Of a stretch of 14,570 bases of DNA, positions 1-6,309 are shown in pieces. The notes under the pieces are model-generated. The model searched no databases and had not been told where the DNA came from. It worked only from the letters and a program-made list of their open reading frames with translations. This DNA is from an uncultured Lachnospiraceae bacterium (GTDB lineage: Bacteria > Bacillota > Clostridia > Lachnospirales > Lachnospiraceae): NCBI GenBank assembly GCA_946549155.1, contig CAMNQN010000064.1:1-14570 (forward strand), written 5' to 3'. A program made the position numbers and the translations under genes. The stretch's first letter is position 1; each line of letters begins with the position of its first letter.

Positions 1-36
1 CCCTGATATCTTGACCCTTCGTCCTCCGCTACCGAA

Positions 37-68
37 AATTCAACAAACCCCCCTGCGCGTCGCGCTGC
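37..68 (-). repeat. Degenerate leader-distal CRISPR repeat
   Basis: This 32-bp stretch aligns without gaps to the array repeat at 22 of 32 positions, keeping the TTCAA block (39-43) and the CCCCTGCG core (50-57). The 36-bp interval to the first perfect repeat (69-104) has the size of a spacer (the others are 33-36 bp), so phase and spacing both fit. The substitutions break the 5-bp repeat stem, so a crRNA made here would probably not be processed normally. Decay of the last, leader-distal repeat is common in CRISPR arrays. Confidence 0.72.
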
Positions 69-104
69 TCTAACTATTGTTAAAGTACTTAAATTATCAC
101 AACT

Positions 105-531
105 ATTTCAATTCACGCCCCTGCGAGAGGGGCTTCCCAAAACATACGGAGCGGTATATATTATATCCCATTTCAATTCACGCCCCTGCGAGAGGGGCTT
201 CCCATATCAACATCTGTCACAGTTATTTCTAAATGCTATTTCAATTCACGCCCCTGCGAGAGGGGCTTCGAACTTTTGTACATGACGAGGCAGGATATTC
301 CATATTTCAATTCACGCCCCTGCGAGAGGGGCTTCAATATCCCCCTGCCGCATTAAAAGGAGTAGGATTATTTCAATTCACGCCCCTGCGAGAGGGGCTT
401 CTCGTGATCCTGCTCAATCATATCGGAAGCATTTATTTCAATTCACGCCCCTGCGAGAGGGGCTTCATAAGATCGGCGGCACCGGAACAACGCTGACGAA
501 TTTCAATTCACGCCCCTGCGAGAGGGGCTTC
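105..531 (-). CRISPR. Type I-C CRISPR array, 7 perfect repeats and 6 spacers
   Basis: Seven identical 32-bp repeats start at 105, 170, 238, 304, 370, 435 and 500. They enclose six unique spacers of 33, 36, 34, 34, 33 and 33 bp. Read on the minus strand, the repeat begins GAAGCCCC and ends GTGAATTGAAAT, the typical type I-C form. It folds into a 5-bp GCCCC/GGGGC stem with a 7-nt loop. Cleavage by Cas5c at the stem base would leave the 11-nt 5' handle TGAATTGAAAT. The cas genes lie on the right and the decayed repeat on the left, so the leader is on the right and the newest spacer is 467-499. All repeats being identical suggests a recently active array. The spacers do not obviously match one another or the rest of the window by eye; their targets are unknown. 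Confidence 0.98.
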
Positions 532-707
532 TGCAAAAAGCACCAATTTTTCTATCGGTCTTTTACTGTTTTTTATTCATTAAATACATTTTCACAAAAT
601 TAATTCTTTCAAATCCCCAATTTAATCAGTATAGGCCTTATATTTGTGCAATTTTCATTGCGCCAATCTCCTGGGATTTTATGTATGGGAAATATATGCG
701 CAAAGTT
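532..707 (-). promoter_or_regulatory. CRISPR leader
   Basis: This AT-rich, gene-free interval lies between cas2 and the newest repeat, where a type I-C leader is expected. On the minus strand it contains a possible promoter, TTGGCG (661-666) and TATAAG (637-642) separated by 18 bp, which would start the pre-crRNA about 100 nt before the first repeat. A short palindrome, GCAAT-4-ATTGC, lies at 648-661. The leader role follows from position and array polarity; the promoter assignment is weak. Confidence 0.65.
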
Positions 708-998
708 TTATAACAACAAAGGTTCCCCAGTCTCTACCTTTAACTTTCTTCCCATAGAATCAATTTTGTTCTGATAAGAATTTCCCAACCGATAAAACCG
801 GATGGAATCCAAATTCTTGTTTATTTCCTTTCTTAATTCATGCTTTAATGTCGTAAGTTGCGCTGCGTCTACTAAAACTTCAAAAACCGAGTTTTGCACC
901 CGAACACCATATCTTTCACATAATTTTGCTACTCTTCGAAGTCTCTTTTCCCCTGCAGCATCCATCGTATTTACATCATAAGTTATCACTACCAGCAT
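708..998 (-). CDS. cas2: CRISPR-associated protein Cas2
   Basis: A 96-residue protein with the Cas2 ferredoxin-like fold signature. It opens with MLVVITYDV, whose Asp8 is the conserved metal-site residue of the family, followed by RRVAKLCERYG and a VQNSVFEV strand. Length is normal for the family. Cas2 dimers bridge two Cas1 dimers to form the spacer integrase, and Cas2 is mainly structural there. The start follows a strong ribosome binding site (GGAGGT, 1004-1009) that overlaps the cas1 stop codon; only 3 bp separate the two genes, implying translational coupling. It is the last cas gene before the leader. Identification is secure. Confidence 0.96.
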   Translation of the reverse strand: MLVVITYDVNTMDAAGEKRLRRVAKLCERYGVRVQNSVFEVLVDAAQLTTLKHELRKEINKNLDSIRFYRLGNSYQNKIDSMGRKLKVETGEPLLL

Positions 999-1001
999 GG
1001 T

Positions 1002-2024
1002 TTACCTCCAGGAATACGGCGGATATTCATCCAAATCGCCACGCAGCACTCTGGCAAATAACATCGCCTGAGAATACGGAAGCATTCCAATTTCAATATT
1101 TTCGCCCAGGAAAGGATGCCTGATAGTTTCCTTTTTCCTTTTTTGCCAGGCATTTAAAACCGTCCTTCTGCCCTTGTCATTTAAATATACCGCTTCCGAA
1201 TCCATTTCAAAATCCTTAGTTTGCAACTGTCCCTTATGAAAAAGTGACAGAACAAACCGATCACACAACGGTGCCCGCAATTCTTCAACCAGATCCAGAG
1301 CAAAAGACGGGCGTCCCGGCCGCAAAACATGTAAATACCCCGCTGCCGGATCAAGTCCTACTGTTTCTAAGGCAGATTGCGTTTCGCGAGTCAACAGCAT
1401 ATAAACAAAAGATAACGCTGCATTTACTTCATTTTTGGGTGGTCTTCTGCTTCGAACATCGAAAACAAATTCTTTTGAATCCAGCATATTATCAAATTGA
1501 GAAAAATAAATCGTAGCCGCTGCACCTTCCAACCCTCGCATGGAATCAATATCATTGATATTTTGTATTTTTTTTGCAATATCACTAAGTTTATTTGCTG
1601 CCGCCACCAAAGCACTTCTTTTTTCATCCGAATCTTTATTTCTTGCACTTCTCATAAGAACCGCTTTTGAATTACGAATTTTTCCATAAAGAATGTTTCT
1701 TACTGTCCGAACTGAAAATTCAATATCATTTAAACTTTCATACTGTTTTTTTCGCAATAAAACATTTCCGCTTACAGGTCCGCATATTCTTCCAAGAAAT
1801 TTTCCATTCTCGGATAAAAATACAAGTGAAATCCCTTCTTCTCCACAAAATCCAATCAATGGCGTTGAAACTGTAATTTGCCCGAAGCATACAATTGCTT
1901 CAATATTATGAGCTGGAACGGAAACTTTTTCTTCTCCGTCCATTTCCACAACTATATTCTGATTGCGCACATGTATATAACTGCCAGGTGTCAGAATGTA
2001 GATCGTATTCAAAAGCTTTTTCAT
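1002..2024 (-). CDS. cas1: CRISPR-associated endonuclease/integrase Cas1
   Basis: A 340-residue Cas1 of the type I-C branch, the catalytic subunit that inserts new spacers beside the leader. The N-terminal beta domain (about 1-80) includes LTPGSYIHV and VPAHNIEAIVCFG. The C-terminal helical domain carries the metal-binding triad Glu166 (in RGLEGAAA), His232 (in YLHVLRPGRPSFALD) and Asp244 (in ALDLVEE). An in-frame start 14 codons upstream is open but unlikely: a GGGGAG ribosome binding site lies 6 nt before the ATG chosen here and directly abuts the other nearby ATG at 2030. The chosen ATG overlaps the cas4 stop as ATGA, a typical coupled junction. All catalytic residues are present, so the adaptation module appears intact. 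Confidence 0.96.
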   Translation of the reverse strand: MKKLLNTIYILTPGSYIHVRNQNIVVEMDGEEKVSVPAHNIEAIVCFGQITVSTPLIGFCGEEGISLVFLSENGKFLGRICGPVSGNVLLRKKQYESLNDIEFSVRTVRNILYGKIRNSKAVLMRSARNKDSDEKRSALVAAANKLSDIAKKIQNINDIDSMRGLEGAAATIYFSQFDNMLDSKEFVFDVRSRRPPKNEVNAALSFVYMLLTRETQSALETVGLDPAAGYLHVLRPGRPSFALDLVEELRAPLCDRFVLSLFHKGQLQTKDFEMDSEAVYLNDKGRRTVLNAWQKRKKETIRHPFLGENIEIGMLPYSQAMLFARVLRGDLDEYPPYSWR

Positions 2025-2686
2025 ATACATCTCCCCTCTTCTGCTTCCAGTTTTAATTCTTTGCAATATTCAGAAGCTGATTTTTTCACTTTCGGCATAC
2101 AATATTCTAACATAGAACATTTTTTGCACTTGGAACTATACTGTGCCGCCGGAATTATAAATGATTCACGGATTTTTCTTAACTCTATGGCTGTATCACG
2201 AACTATTGTCCGCAATTCTTCCGTAAGCTCAACCCGTAAACGTTTATGTGAAGATATAAAAAATATTTCCCCTAGTGGAATTTTCGTCTGATACATTTCT
2301 TCCAGGCACATCGCCTCTGCACACAGCTGAATCTTATACTCTAATTCATCTTCCCGGACTTTTCCATGTTTATATTCTATTGGAAACAGAGTTACTTTAA
2401 AATTTGCAGCCGGAATTATACATCCATCCTCAGATTTGGTTGCTTCAATACAATCGCATTTTCCATTTACTCCCAGTTCTTCGGAAACCACTTCATATTC
2501 ATAAAGTTTAAGAAACTCTCCTCTTTTCTCGATTCTCTGGGTATGAACACGTTCGTGCTCCGCACGTCCTTTTGCAGTTTCCACATTTTCCACCCATACC
2601 CGTTCATTTAATAGAAGAGCAGCCCGTCTGGGGCAATAACACATCTGAGAAAGCCAGCTTAATGGAATATACTCTTTATCATTCAT
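2021..2686 (-). CDS. cas4: CRISPR-associated exonuclease Cas4
   Basis: A 221-residue Cas4 of the RecB-like nuclease family, which works with Cas1-Cas2 to trim prespacers and select those with the correct PAM. It carries the four cysteines that hold the iron-sulfur cluster: Cys18 in the N-terminal CYCPRR motif and Cys187, Cys190 and Cys196 in CKKCSMLEYC. Nuclease residues are visible as His44, Asp78 (GKCDCIE), Glu104 and Lys106 (IEYKHGK), and Gln120 (YKIQL). The ATG at 2686 overlaps the cas7 stop by 8 bp. A longer open frame extends 31 codons further upstream inside cas7, but its sequence is not Cas4-like, so I reject that start. The gene ends overlapping the cas1 start codon. Confidence 0.95.
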   Translation of the reverse strand: MNDKEYIPLSWLSQMCYCPRRAALLLNERVWVENVETAKGRAEHERVHTQRIEKRGEFLKLYEYEVVSEELGVNGKCDCIEATKSEDGCIIPAANFKVTLFPIEYKHGKVREDELEYKIQLCAEAMCLEEMYQTKIPLGEIFFISSHKRLRVELTEELRTIVRDTAIELRKIRESFIIPAAQYSSKCKKCSMLEYCMPKVKKSASEYCKELKLEAEEGRCI

Positions 2687-3674
2687 TTTTAAACCATTCC
2701 TCATTTTCAGGAAGTTGATTCCATACAATATCTTTAAATGCCTCTTCTTTAAAACCAACCTCAACGCCCTTTGGTACACGATTCAAATGAATAATCGCAT
2801 TATAATCATGATAACTTCTTGGATATACCACACTCTCTTTTTTCTTCACTTCAACCAAGTCAAACAATTTGTGCGCTGGAGCACAGCCCAATTTTGCCTG
2901 ACGGACTCTCTGCCCCAGATCAGAATCCGTCCCTACATGTTTGAAAATAATCAGTGGAGAAACTACCTCCATCTCTCCTTTACTTGCAGAACGGTTATGT
3001 TCATACATATTCAGAATTGCTTCAAACAAAAGATTTAAATCTTCCTCGTCAAATCCAGTTTCCGCAGCCAGATTGGCACTGATAAATCCCCTGATTTCAT
3101 ATAAACCAAAAGGAATGAACTGTTTACGTCCCATTGTCCGAAGTTTATCTTCCGGTTTCTCATTTTCCATCCGCTGATAATCTTCCATTTTCAAATCTTT
3201 TTCCCCGTCAGTTACTGCCATACGGGTTATGGAAATGTCTAATGGCAAAACCGGATCCAGACTTTTTCCAAATGTGATCTGAACAGGACCTCGCACCTGT
3301 CCCGCATTTGGACCAGTGCTCATCACTGCACCAAATGTACGTACATCATAAAACAATTCGCATGCTTTCTGACGTCCTGCATAAATCGCTTCTTTCGCTT
3401 TTGCACAGTCTTCAACCCCTGCTTCTCTTTTAGCTCTGGCAATATGGCGGTTCATATTTGTTGACTGCTGAACAATGATCTCCATTCCAGGTTCTTCTTC
3501 TCTGGACATGGTTACATAATTTCTGATTAGTCTTTTCGTAGATACATCTGAAATATATCCCTGCATGGTCTGAGGATCCACTCTTGGAGTGTTTCCCATA
3601 TCTGGATCGCCATTAGGATTGGCATCTGTACATGCCACATAATAAATAAATTCATAACGATTTTTAATTGCCAT
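2679..3674 (-). CDS. cas7: Cascade backbone protein Cas7 (Csd2), type I-C
   Basis: A 331-residue Cas7 of the Csd2 family. Several copies polymerise along the crRNA spacer to form the backbone of the type I-C Cascade. The RAMP-type N-terminus contains the diagnostic NPNGDPD motif (residues 19-25), followed by GYISDVSTKRLIRNYV-like sequence near 39-54. The middle region GAVMSTGPNAGQVRGPVQI and the SITRMAVT strand are also typical of Csd2. The start has a good ribosome binding site (AAGGGGGAA) about 8 nt upstream. Only 13 bp separate it from the cas8c stop, and its own stop overlaps cas4. The protein is slightly longer than many homologues but shows no break. Confidence 0.95.
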   Translation of the reverse strand: MAIKNRYEFIYYVACTDANPNGDPDMGNTPRVDPQTMQGYISDVSTKRLIRNYVTMSREEEPGMEIIVQQSTNMNRHIARAKREAGVEDCAKAKEAIYAGRQKACELFYDVRTFGAVMSTGPNAGQVRGPVQITFGKSLDPVLPLDISITRMAVTDGEKDLKMEDYQRMENEKPEDKLRTMGRKQFIPFGLYEIRGFISANLAAETGFDEEDLNLLFEAILNMYEHNRSASKGEMEVVSPLIIFKHVGTDSDLGQRVRQAKLGCAPAHKLFDLVEVKKKESVVYPRSYHDYNAIIHLNRVPKGVEVGFKEEAFKDIVWNQLPENEEWFKNE

Positions 3675-3687
3675 AATAAATTCCCCC

Positions 3688-4092
3688 TTATATGTTTTGA
3701 TCTTTTACATTATTTTTAATCTTTTCTATTCTTTCATTTTTATCCTTCTGTAGTTTCGTACACATCTGTCTGTATCCCAAGGCAAAATAAGCCTGTTGTT
3801 CCAATGTCAGAGTTGCCGGAATTTCATTTCCGATTGCACAGTATGCTCCGTTCAAAGCATTTTCATACTGTTTTCTCAGCCATTCATTTTCTATTTTATC
3901 CAGATGATAAGCTGATAATCTGGATACCTGTCCTAATACCAGTGCCGGCATCTGACTTGCACTTGAATAATAGCGCTGTACGATTGTAGCATTGACATTT
4001 TTCATTGCCACATTCTGTATTGCTGCATGCACCGCCATGGCAGCACCGCAATGATAGGCAGAACTTTTGTGTTTAGAATCATATTCTGACAT
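3688..4092 (-). CDS. cas11c: Predicted Cas11c small subunit, internal start within cas8c
   Basis: A predicted 134-residue protein made from an internal start in the 3' end of cas8c, in the same frame. The ATG at 4092 (Met468 of Cas8c, sequence MSEYDSKHKSSAY) is preceded by a perfect AAGGAG at 4102-4107 with 9-nt spacing. That is as strong as any start in the locus, although it lies mid-gene. Published work on type I-C, I-B and I-D systems shows that the Cascade small subunit is translated independently from within the large-subunit gene, with about this size and position. The product would be the helical Cas11 that lines the complex and stabilises the displaced DNA strand. The start is an inference from sequence; the family precedent is strong. 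Confidence 0.78.
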   Translation of the reverse strand: MSEYDSKHKSSAYHCGAAMAVHAAIQNVAMKNVNATIVQRYYSSASQMPALVLGQVSRLSAYHLDKIENEWLRKQYENALNGAYCAIGNEIPATLTLEQQAYFALGYRQMCTKLQKDKNERIEKIKNNVKDQNI

Positions 4093-5493
4093 GATTTCAT
4101 TCTCCTTTCCTTTTCTCATAAGCCAGACCTTCAACCACTGACATGCTGTCACATCTGGTATTTGCATGCCAATCTGATTCTCATCGTTTTCCAGCATTTG
4201 CGAACGAATATACGCCAACGAACGAAGCGCAACTGCATCCGGCAACGAAGTTCCATGTATAATAGCACGAATGATCGCCTGTGTAATTCCAGATAATTCT
4301 TTATTCACTCTATCCCATATTTTGCTGTCAGAATTATGTTTTTTCAGCAAACATAATAATCTTGCACTGAGTTTTTTACTTTTCTCGTTTTGTATTCCAT
4401 TCAAAGCTTTCAGTTCCAATTGTTCATTCCAAAGGTCAATATTCCTTTGAAGGTCTTCGTAGGAACCATGTTCATACTGACGGACCATAACACGCCCATT
4501 AACACCAGATAACAAAACTATCGTATATTGGCTGGGCAAATGTGGGATTTTTTCTCCTGTTTTTACACTTTTAATCAATTTGGAAGCTTGATTTTCAGCG
4601 CTTCTGGCTTTTCTTTTTTCCTCATTTGCCAATACTTCCTCATTTTCCTCATCATTCCCCAGCATATTTATTCCAAGAAAATTTGCGTTCAGCACAGGAT
4701 CATTTTCTGCCGCAACATCCTTTTCATACCAATGTACAAACTTCATATTTGCCAATACAGGAGCACTTTTCAATAAATGATCCAACGCAGCTTTAACCGC
4801 AAAAAAAGCAGTTTCTGATACCGGTGCATTCGCACTTTTCTTCTGGTCATAGGAACAAAAAGCACTTTTATCGAAGCAGATCAGGGCATCTCCACGGGCA
4901 TGTCCCCCAACTACTGCAAGCCCGGTAACCGGAGGAACTGTTTCCATAGGAACCGTATCTTCTCCGGTAATCAGACATAAGGTTTTTTCTTTTATCTCTG
5001 TATTAATATACTTCTTTCGATAAATATTCCACCAAGCCCTTAAGCCCTCTGCCTTTACAATTTTTTTCCCATCAACGATAAAAGAAATTCGATCTGATCC
5101 CTTAATTTTATTTTCGTTCAATGCTTCCGAAATTGCCAGAAGCGTTTTCTCGTCTTCTGCCGCTTTCACACATACTTCAAATTCCGGAACAGCATCACTC
5201 CCATCTTTTAAAACCTGATAATAAAAATCTCTTTTTATCTTTGCCTTATCTTGTAAATCTGAAGCATCTTGAAAAATCACGGTTCTTTTTTCTACAATGG
5301 GATTGCACTTTTCTTTTCCATTCGCCAGACTTCCAATGTCCGGGCATAAAACAGGCGTATCATCTCCTAATATGATTCCCAGAAATTCTCCTTCCCTGCT
5401 TAACGAAACATATGCTTTTATTGTTTTGTTGCTATATCCCGGCGGCAAAATCAGATCATTTCGTATTGCATAATCATAAAATGCTTTCAGCAT
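3688..5493 (-). CDS. cas8c: Cascade large subunit Cas8c (Csd1)
   Basis: A 601-residue Cas8c/Csd1, the type I-C large subunit that recognises the PAM and positions target DNA. The N-terminus (LKAFYDYAIRNDLILPPGY) and the central family core are recognisable: CLITGE near 173-178, then VVGGHARGDALICF and SAFCSYD, then NAPVSETAFFAVKAALDHLL up to about 241. These are classic Csd1 signatures. The C-terminal roughly 130 residues form the helical region that is also expected to be made separately as Cas11c. The start codon overlaps the cas5c stop by 7 bp and has a GGGGGAAG ribosome binding site. The gene is full length with no frameshift. Confidence 0.96.
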   Translation of the reverse strand: MLKAFYDYAIRNDLILPPGYSNKTIKAYVSLSREGEFLGIILGDDTPVLCPDIGSLANGKEKCNPIVEKRTVIFQDASDLQDKAKIKRDFYYQVLKDGSDAVPEFEVCVKAAEDEKTLLAISEALNENKIKGSDRISFIVDGKKIVKAEGLRAWWNIYRKKYINTEIKEKTLCLITGEDTVPMETVPPVTGLAVVGGHARGDALICFDKSAFCSYDQKKSANAPVSETAFFAVKAALDHLLKSAPVLANMKFVHWYEKDVAAENDPVLNANFLGINMLGNDEENEEVLANEEKRKARSAENQASKLIKSVKTGEKIPHLPSQYTIVLLSGVNGRVMVRQYEHGSYEDLQRNIDLWNEQLELKALNGIQNEKSKKLSARLLCLLKKHNSDSKIWDRVNKELSGITQAIIRAIIHGTSLPDAVALRSLAYIRSQMLENDENQIGMQIPDVTACQWLKVWLMRKGKENEIMSEYDSKHKSSAYHCGAAMAVHAAIQNVAMKNVNATIVQRYYSSASQMPALVLGQVSRLSAYHLDKIENEWLRKQYENALNGAYCAIGNEIPATLTLEQQAYFALGYRQMCTKLQKDKNERIEKIKNNVKDQNI

Positions 5494-6131
5494 TTTCTTC
5501 CCCCCTTCAGCACTTCGGGACTGTCATACGCCGGAACTTTTATAACTCCATGCTCCACAACAGCATGATACAATGACAGCCGCGGTTTCACTTTTTTTCT
5601 CACCTCATAATCATGAAGATCAAAAATGTCATAAACCATGAATCCCCCATCCATATTGATGTCAACTGCCTCTCTGCTTCCGTCGCTTTCCTCAAAATAG
5701 GCTGCGAATTCTCGTAAACCTAGTGATGGCTGATTGAAGCATTTCCCATTTCTTATCCTTCTGTACGCCTGATCATAAAGCTGCTGTTCTCTTCCTTTAA
5801 ATGCAGGTCTCGGACAGATAGATGCTGTTATTCGATATCTTACATCTTTCAATGCAACAGTCTGTCTCTGCGTCCTTTCTTCGTCGGTATATATTACTTT
5901 ATTGCTAACTCTGGTTTTCACCTCAATCCGTTTAAAACATATATATTGAATCGAATTCAAGATCTCTATCTGATTAACCTGCCAGTAAAATTCCACAGGT
6001 TTACTGTAAATAGCTGATAGAATCCCTCGGCACGCTGATGGCGTGGGAAAGGGATATGTCAGTCTTTCCACTTTTGAAAATGGGGGCGTGAAGCAAGCAA
6101 AATCCCCCCATACCTCTATTGATAACTCCAT
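5487..6131 (-). CDS. cas5c: Cascade subunit and pre-crRNA endoribonuclease Cas5c
   Basis: A 214-residue Cas5c (Cas5d). Type I-C lacks Cas6, and this protein instead cuts the pre-crRNA at the base of the repeat stem, then stays bound to the 5' handle. Visible hallmarks are the N-terminal RAMP strand MELSIEVWGDFACFTPPF, the PTPSACRGIL segment, and the late NGKCFNQPSLGLREFAAYF block. In the Bacillus halodurans enzyme the catalytic residues are a Tyr, Lys and His. Tyr42 and possibly Lys112 could correspond here, but I see no obvious neighbouring His, so the active site needs alignment. An upstream GTG at 6140 abuts the AAGGGA ribosome binding site with no spacer, whereas the ATG at 6131 has 9 nt; I choose the ATG. 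The stop overlaps cas8c. Confidence 0.95.
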   Translation of the reverse strand: MELSIEVWGDFACFTPPFSKVERLTYPFPTPSACRGILSAIYSKPVEFYWQVNQIEILNSIQYICFKRIEVKTRVSNKVIYTDEERTQRQTVALKDVRYRITASICPRPAFKGREQQLYDQAYRRIRNGKCFNQPSLGLREFAAYFEESDGSREAVDINMDGGFMVYDIFDLHDYEVRKKVKPRLSLYHAVVEHGVIKVPAYDSPEVLKGGRKC

Positions 6132-6162
6132 TTCTGTCACTCCCTTCTCTTCTTATTTGACA

Positions 6163-6190
6163 GTATGGGGCTGATAAATCAGCCCCATAC
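6163..6190 (-). other. Perfect 12-bp hairpin in the cas5c 5' leader
   Basis: The arms at 6163-6174 and 6179-6190 (GTATGGGGCTGA and its exact complement) enclose a 4-nt loop. It is the only GC-rich element of the gap and lies about 13 bp upstream of the cas5c ribosome binding site region. Neither strand has a U-run after it, so it is not a standard intrinsic terminator. Its stem polarity (GGGG first) is opposite to the CRISPR repeat stem as transcribed, so it is not a decayed second repeat. A 3'-end or stability element for the upstream guide-like RNA is one possible role. Confidence 0.8.
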
Positions 6191-6274
6191 GCACGCATAA
6201 ATAATTAACATATTTCAATTCTCAGCAAATCATAAAAGTAAATATCCATAATAGCATGTACTTTTATTGCTGTC
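6163..6274 (-). ncRNA. Candidate CreR-like noncanonical crRNA regulating the cas operon
   Basis: Starting about 7 nt after the -10 box of a perfect promoter, the predicted RNA has three parts in order. First is a hairpin, CAGCAA/UUGCUG plus UAAAAGUA/UACUUUUA (6259-6272 with 6223-6240), with a 4-nt bulge and an 18-nt loop. Second, directly at its base (6212-6222), is AGAAUUGAAAU, which matches the 11-nt crRNA handle of this array at 10 positions. Third is a spacer-like segment beginning AUGUUAAUUAU (6201-6211), whose first 11 nt equal the plus strand at 6275-6285, in its own promoter. It ends in a GC-rich hairpin. Known Cas-regulating RNAs (CreR) use short seed matches to direct the effector to repress cas promoters. 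The arrangement is seen in sequence; function and RNA ends are inferred. The stem differs from the array repeat stem, so Cas5c processing is unproven. Confidence 0.62.
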
Positions 6275-6285
6275 ATGTTAATTAT
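6275..6285 (+). promoter_or_regulatory. Predicted Cascade target of the CreR-like RNA (seed match)
   Basis: ATGTTAATTAT on the plus strand is identical to the first 11 nt of the candidate guide at 6211-6201, so the two form an 11-bp inverted repeat 63 bp apart. Position 12 mismatches, and 13-15 match again; type I effectors flip out every sixth guide base, so position 12 is one not expected to pair. The three bases 5' of it (6272-6274, GTC) match two of three bases of the usual type I-C PAM, TTC. A full-length footprint (about 6275-6308) would cover both the -10 and -35 boxes. Alternative: a protein operator or chance in AT-rich DNA. Confidence 0.58.
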
Positions 6286-6309
6286 ATATAATCATTCATT
6301 CTTTGTCAA
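6281..6309 (-). promoter_or_regulatory. Consensus promoter of the cas5c-cas2 operon
   Basis: On the minus strand TTGACA (6304-6309) and TATAAT (6281-6286) are separated by exactly 17 bp, a perfect match to the housekeeping sigma factor consensus. The -35 box contains the cas3 stop codon. The predicted start is near 6273-6274, giving a leader of about 140 nt before cas5c. So strong a promoter in front of immune genes suggests that it is normally held down, which fits the overlapping guide target. Confidence 0.88.

Noticed and set aside
233..496. An 87-codon open frame with a recurring FQFTPLREGL peptide
   Set aside because: It is a translation of the CRISPR repeats and spacers; the repeated peptide is the repeat itself read in one frame, a well-known false gene.
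69..499. Spacers that read as open peptides in at least one frame, hinting at phage coding targets
   Set aside because: Stretches of 33-36 bp are open in some frame by chance nearly always, so this says nothing about origin. A database search is needed.
2025..2066. A longer Cas1 starting at the first in-frame ATG
   Set aside because: The extra residues are not Cas1-like, and a well-placed ribosome binding site plus the ATGA overlap with cas4 favour the start at 2024.
2687..2779. A 31-residue N-terminal extension of Cas4
   Set aside because: It lies within cas7 in another frame, and the family begins just before the conserved CYCPRR motif, as in the start chosen.
6163..6190. The GC-rich hairpin as a decayed second CRISPR repeat or as an intrinsic terminator
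   Set aside because: The stem polarity is reversed relative to the repeat as transcribed and no handle-like sequence follows it, so it is not a repeat. Neither strand has a U-run after it, so it is not a standard terminator.
6248..6276. A second promoter, ATGACA-17-TATTAT, on the minus strand
   Set aside because: It is plausible by sequence (5 of 6 in each box), but the perfect TTGACA-17-TATAAT lies 33 bp upstream. This weaker one lies inside the predicted hairpin, whose arms are more simply explained as RNA structure. It remains a fallback if the start site maps near 6241.
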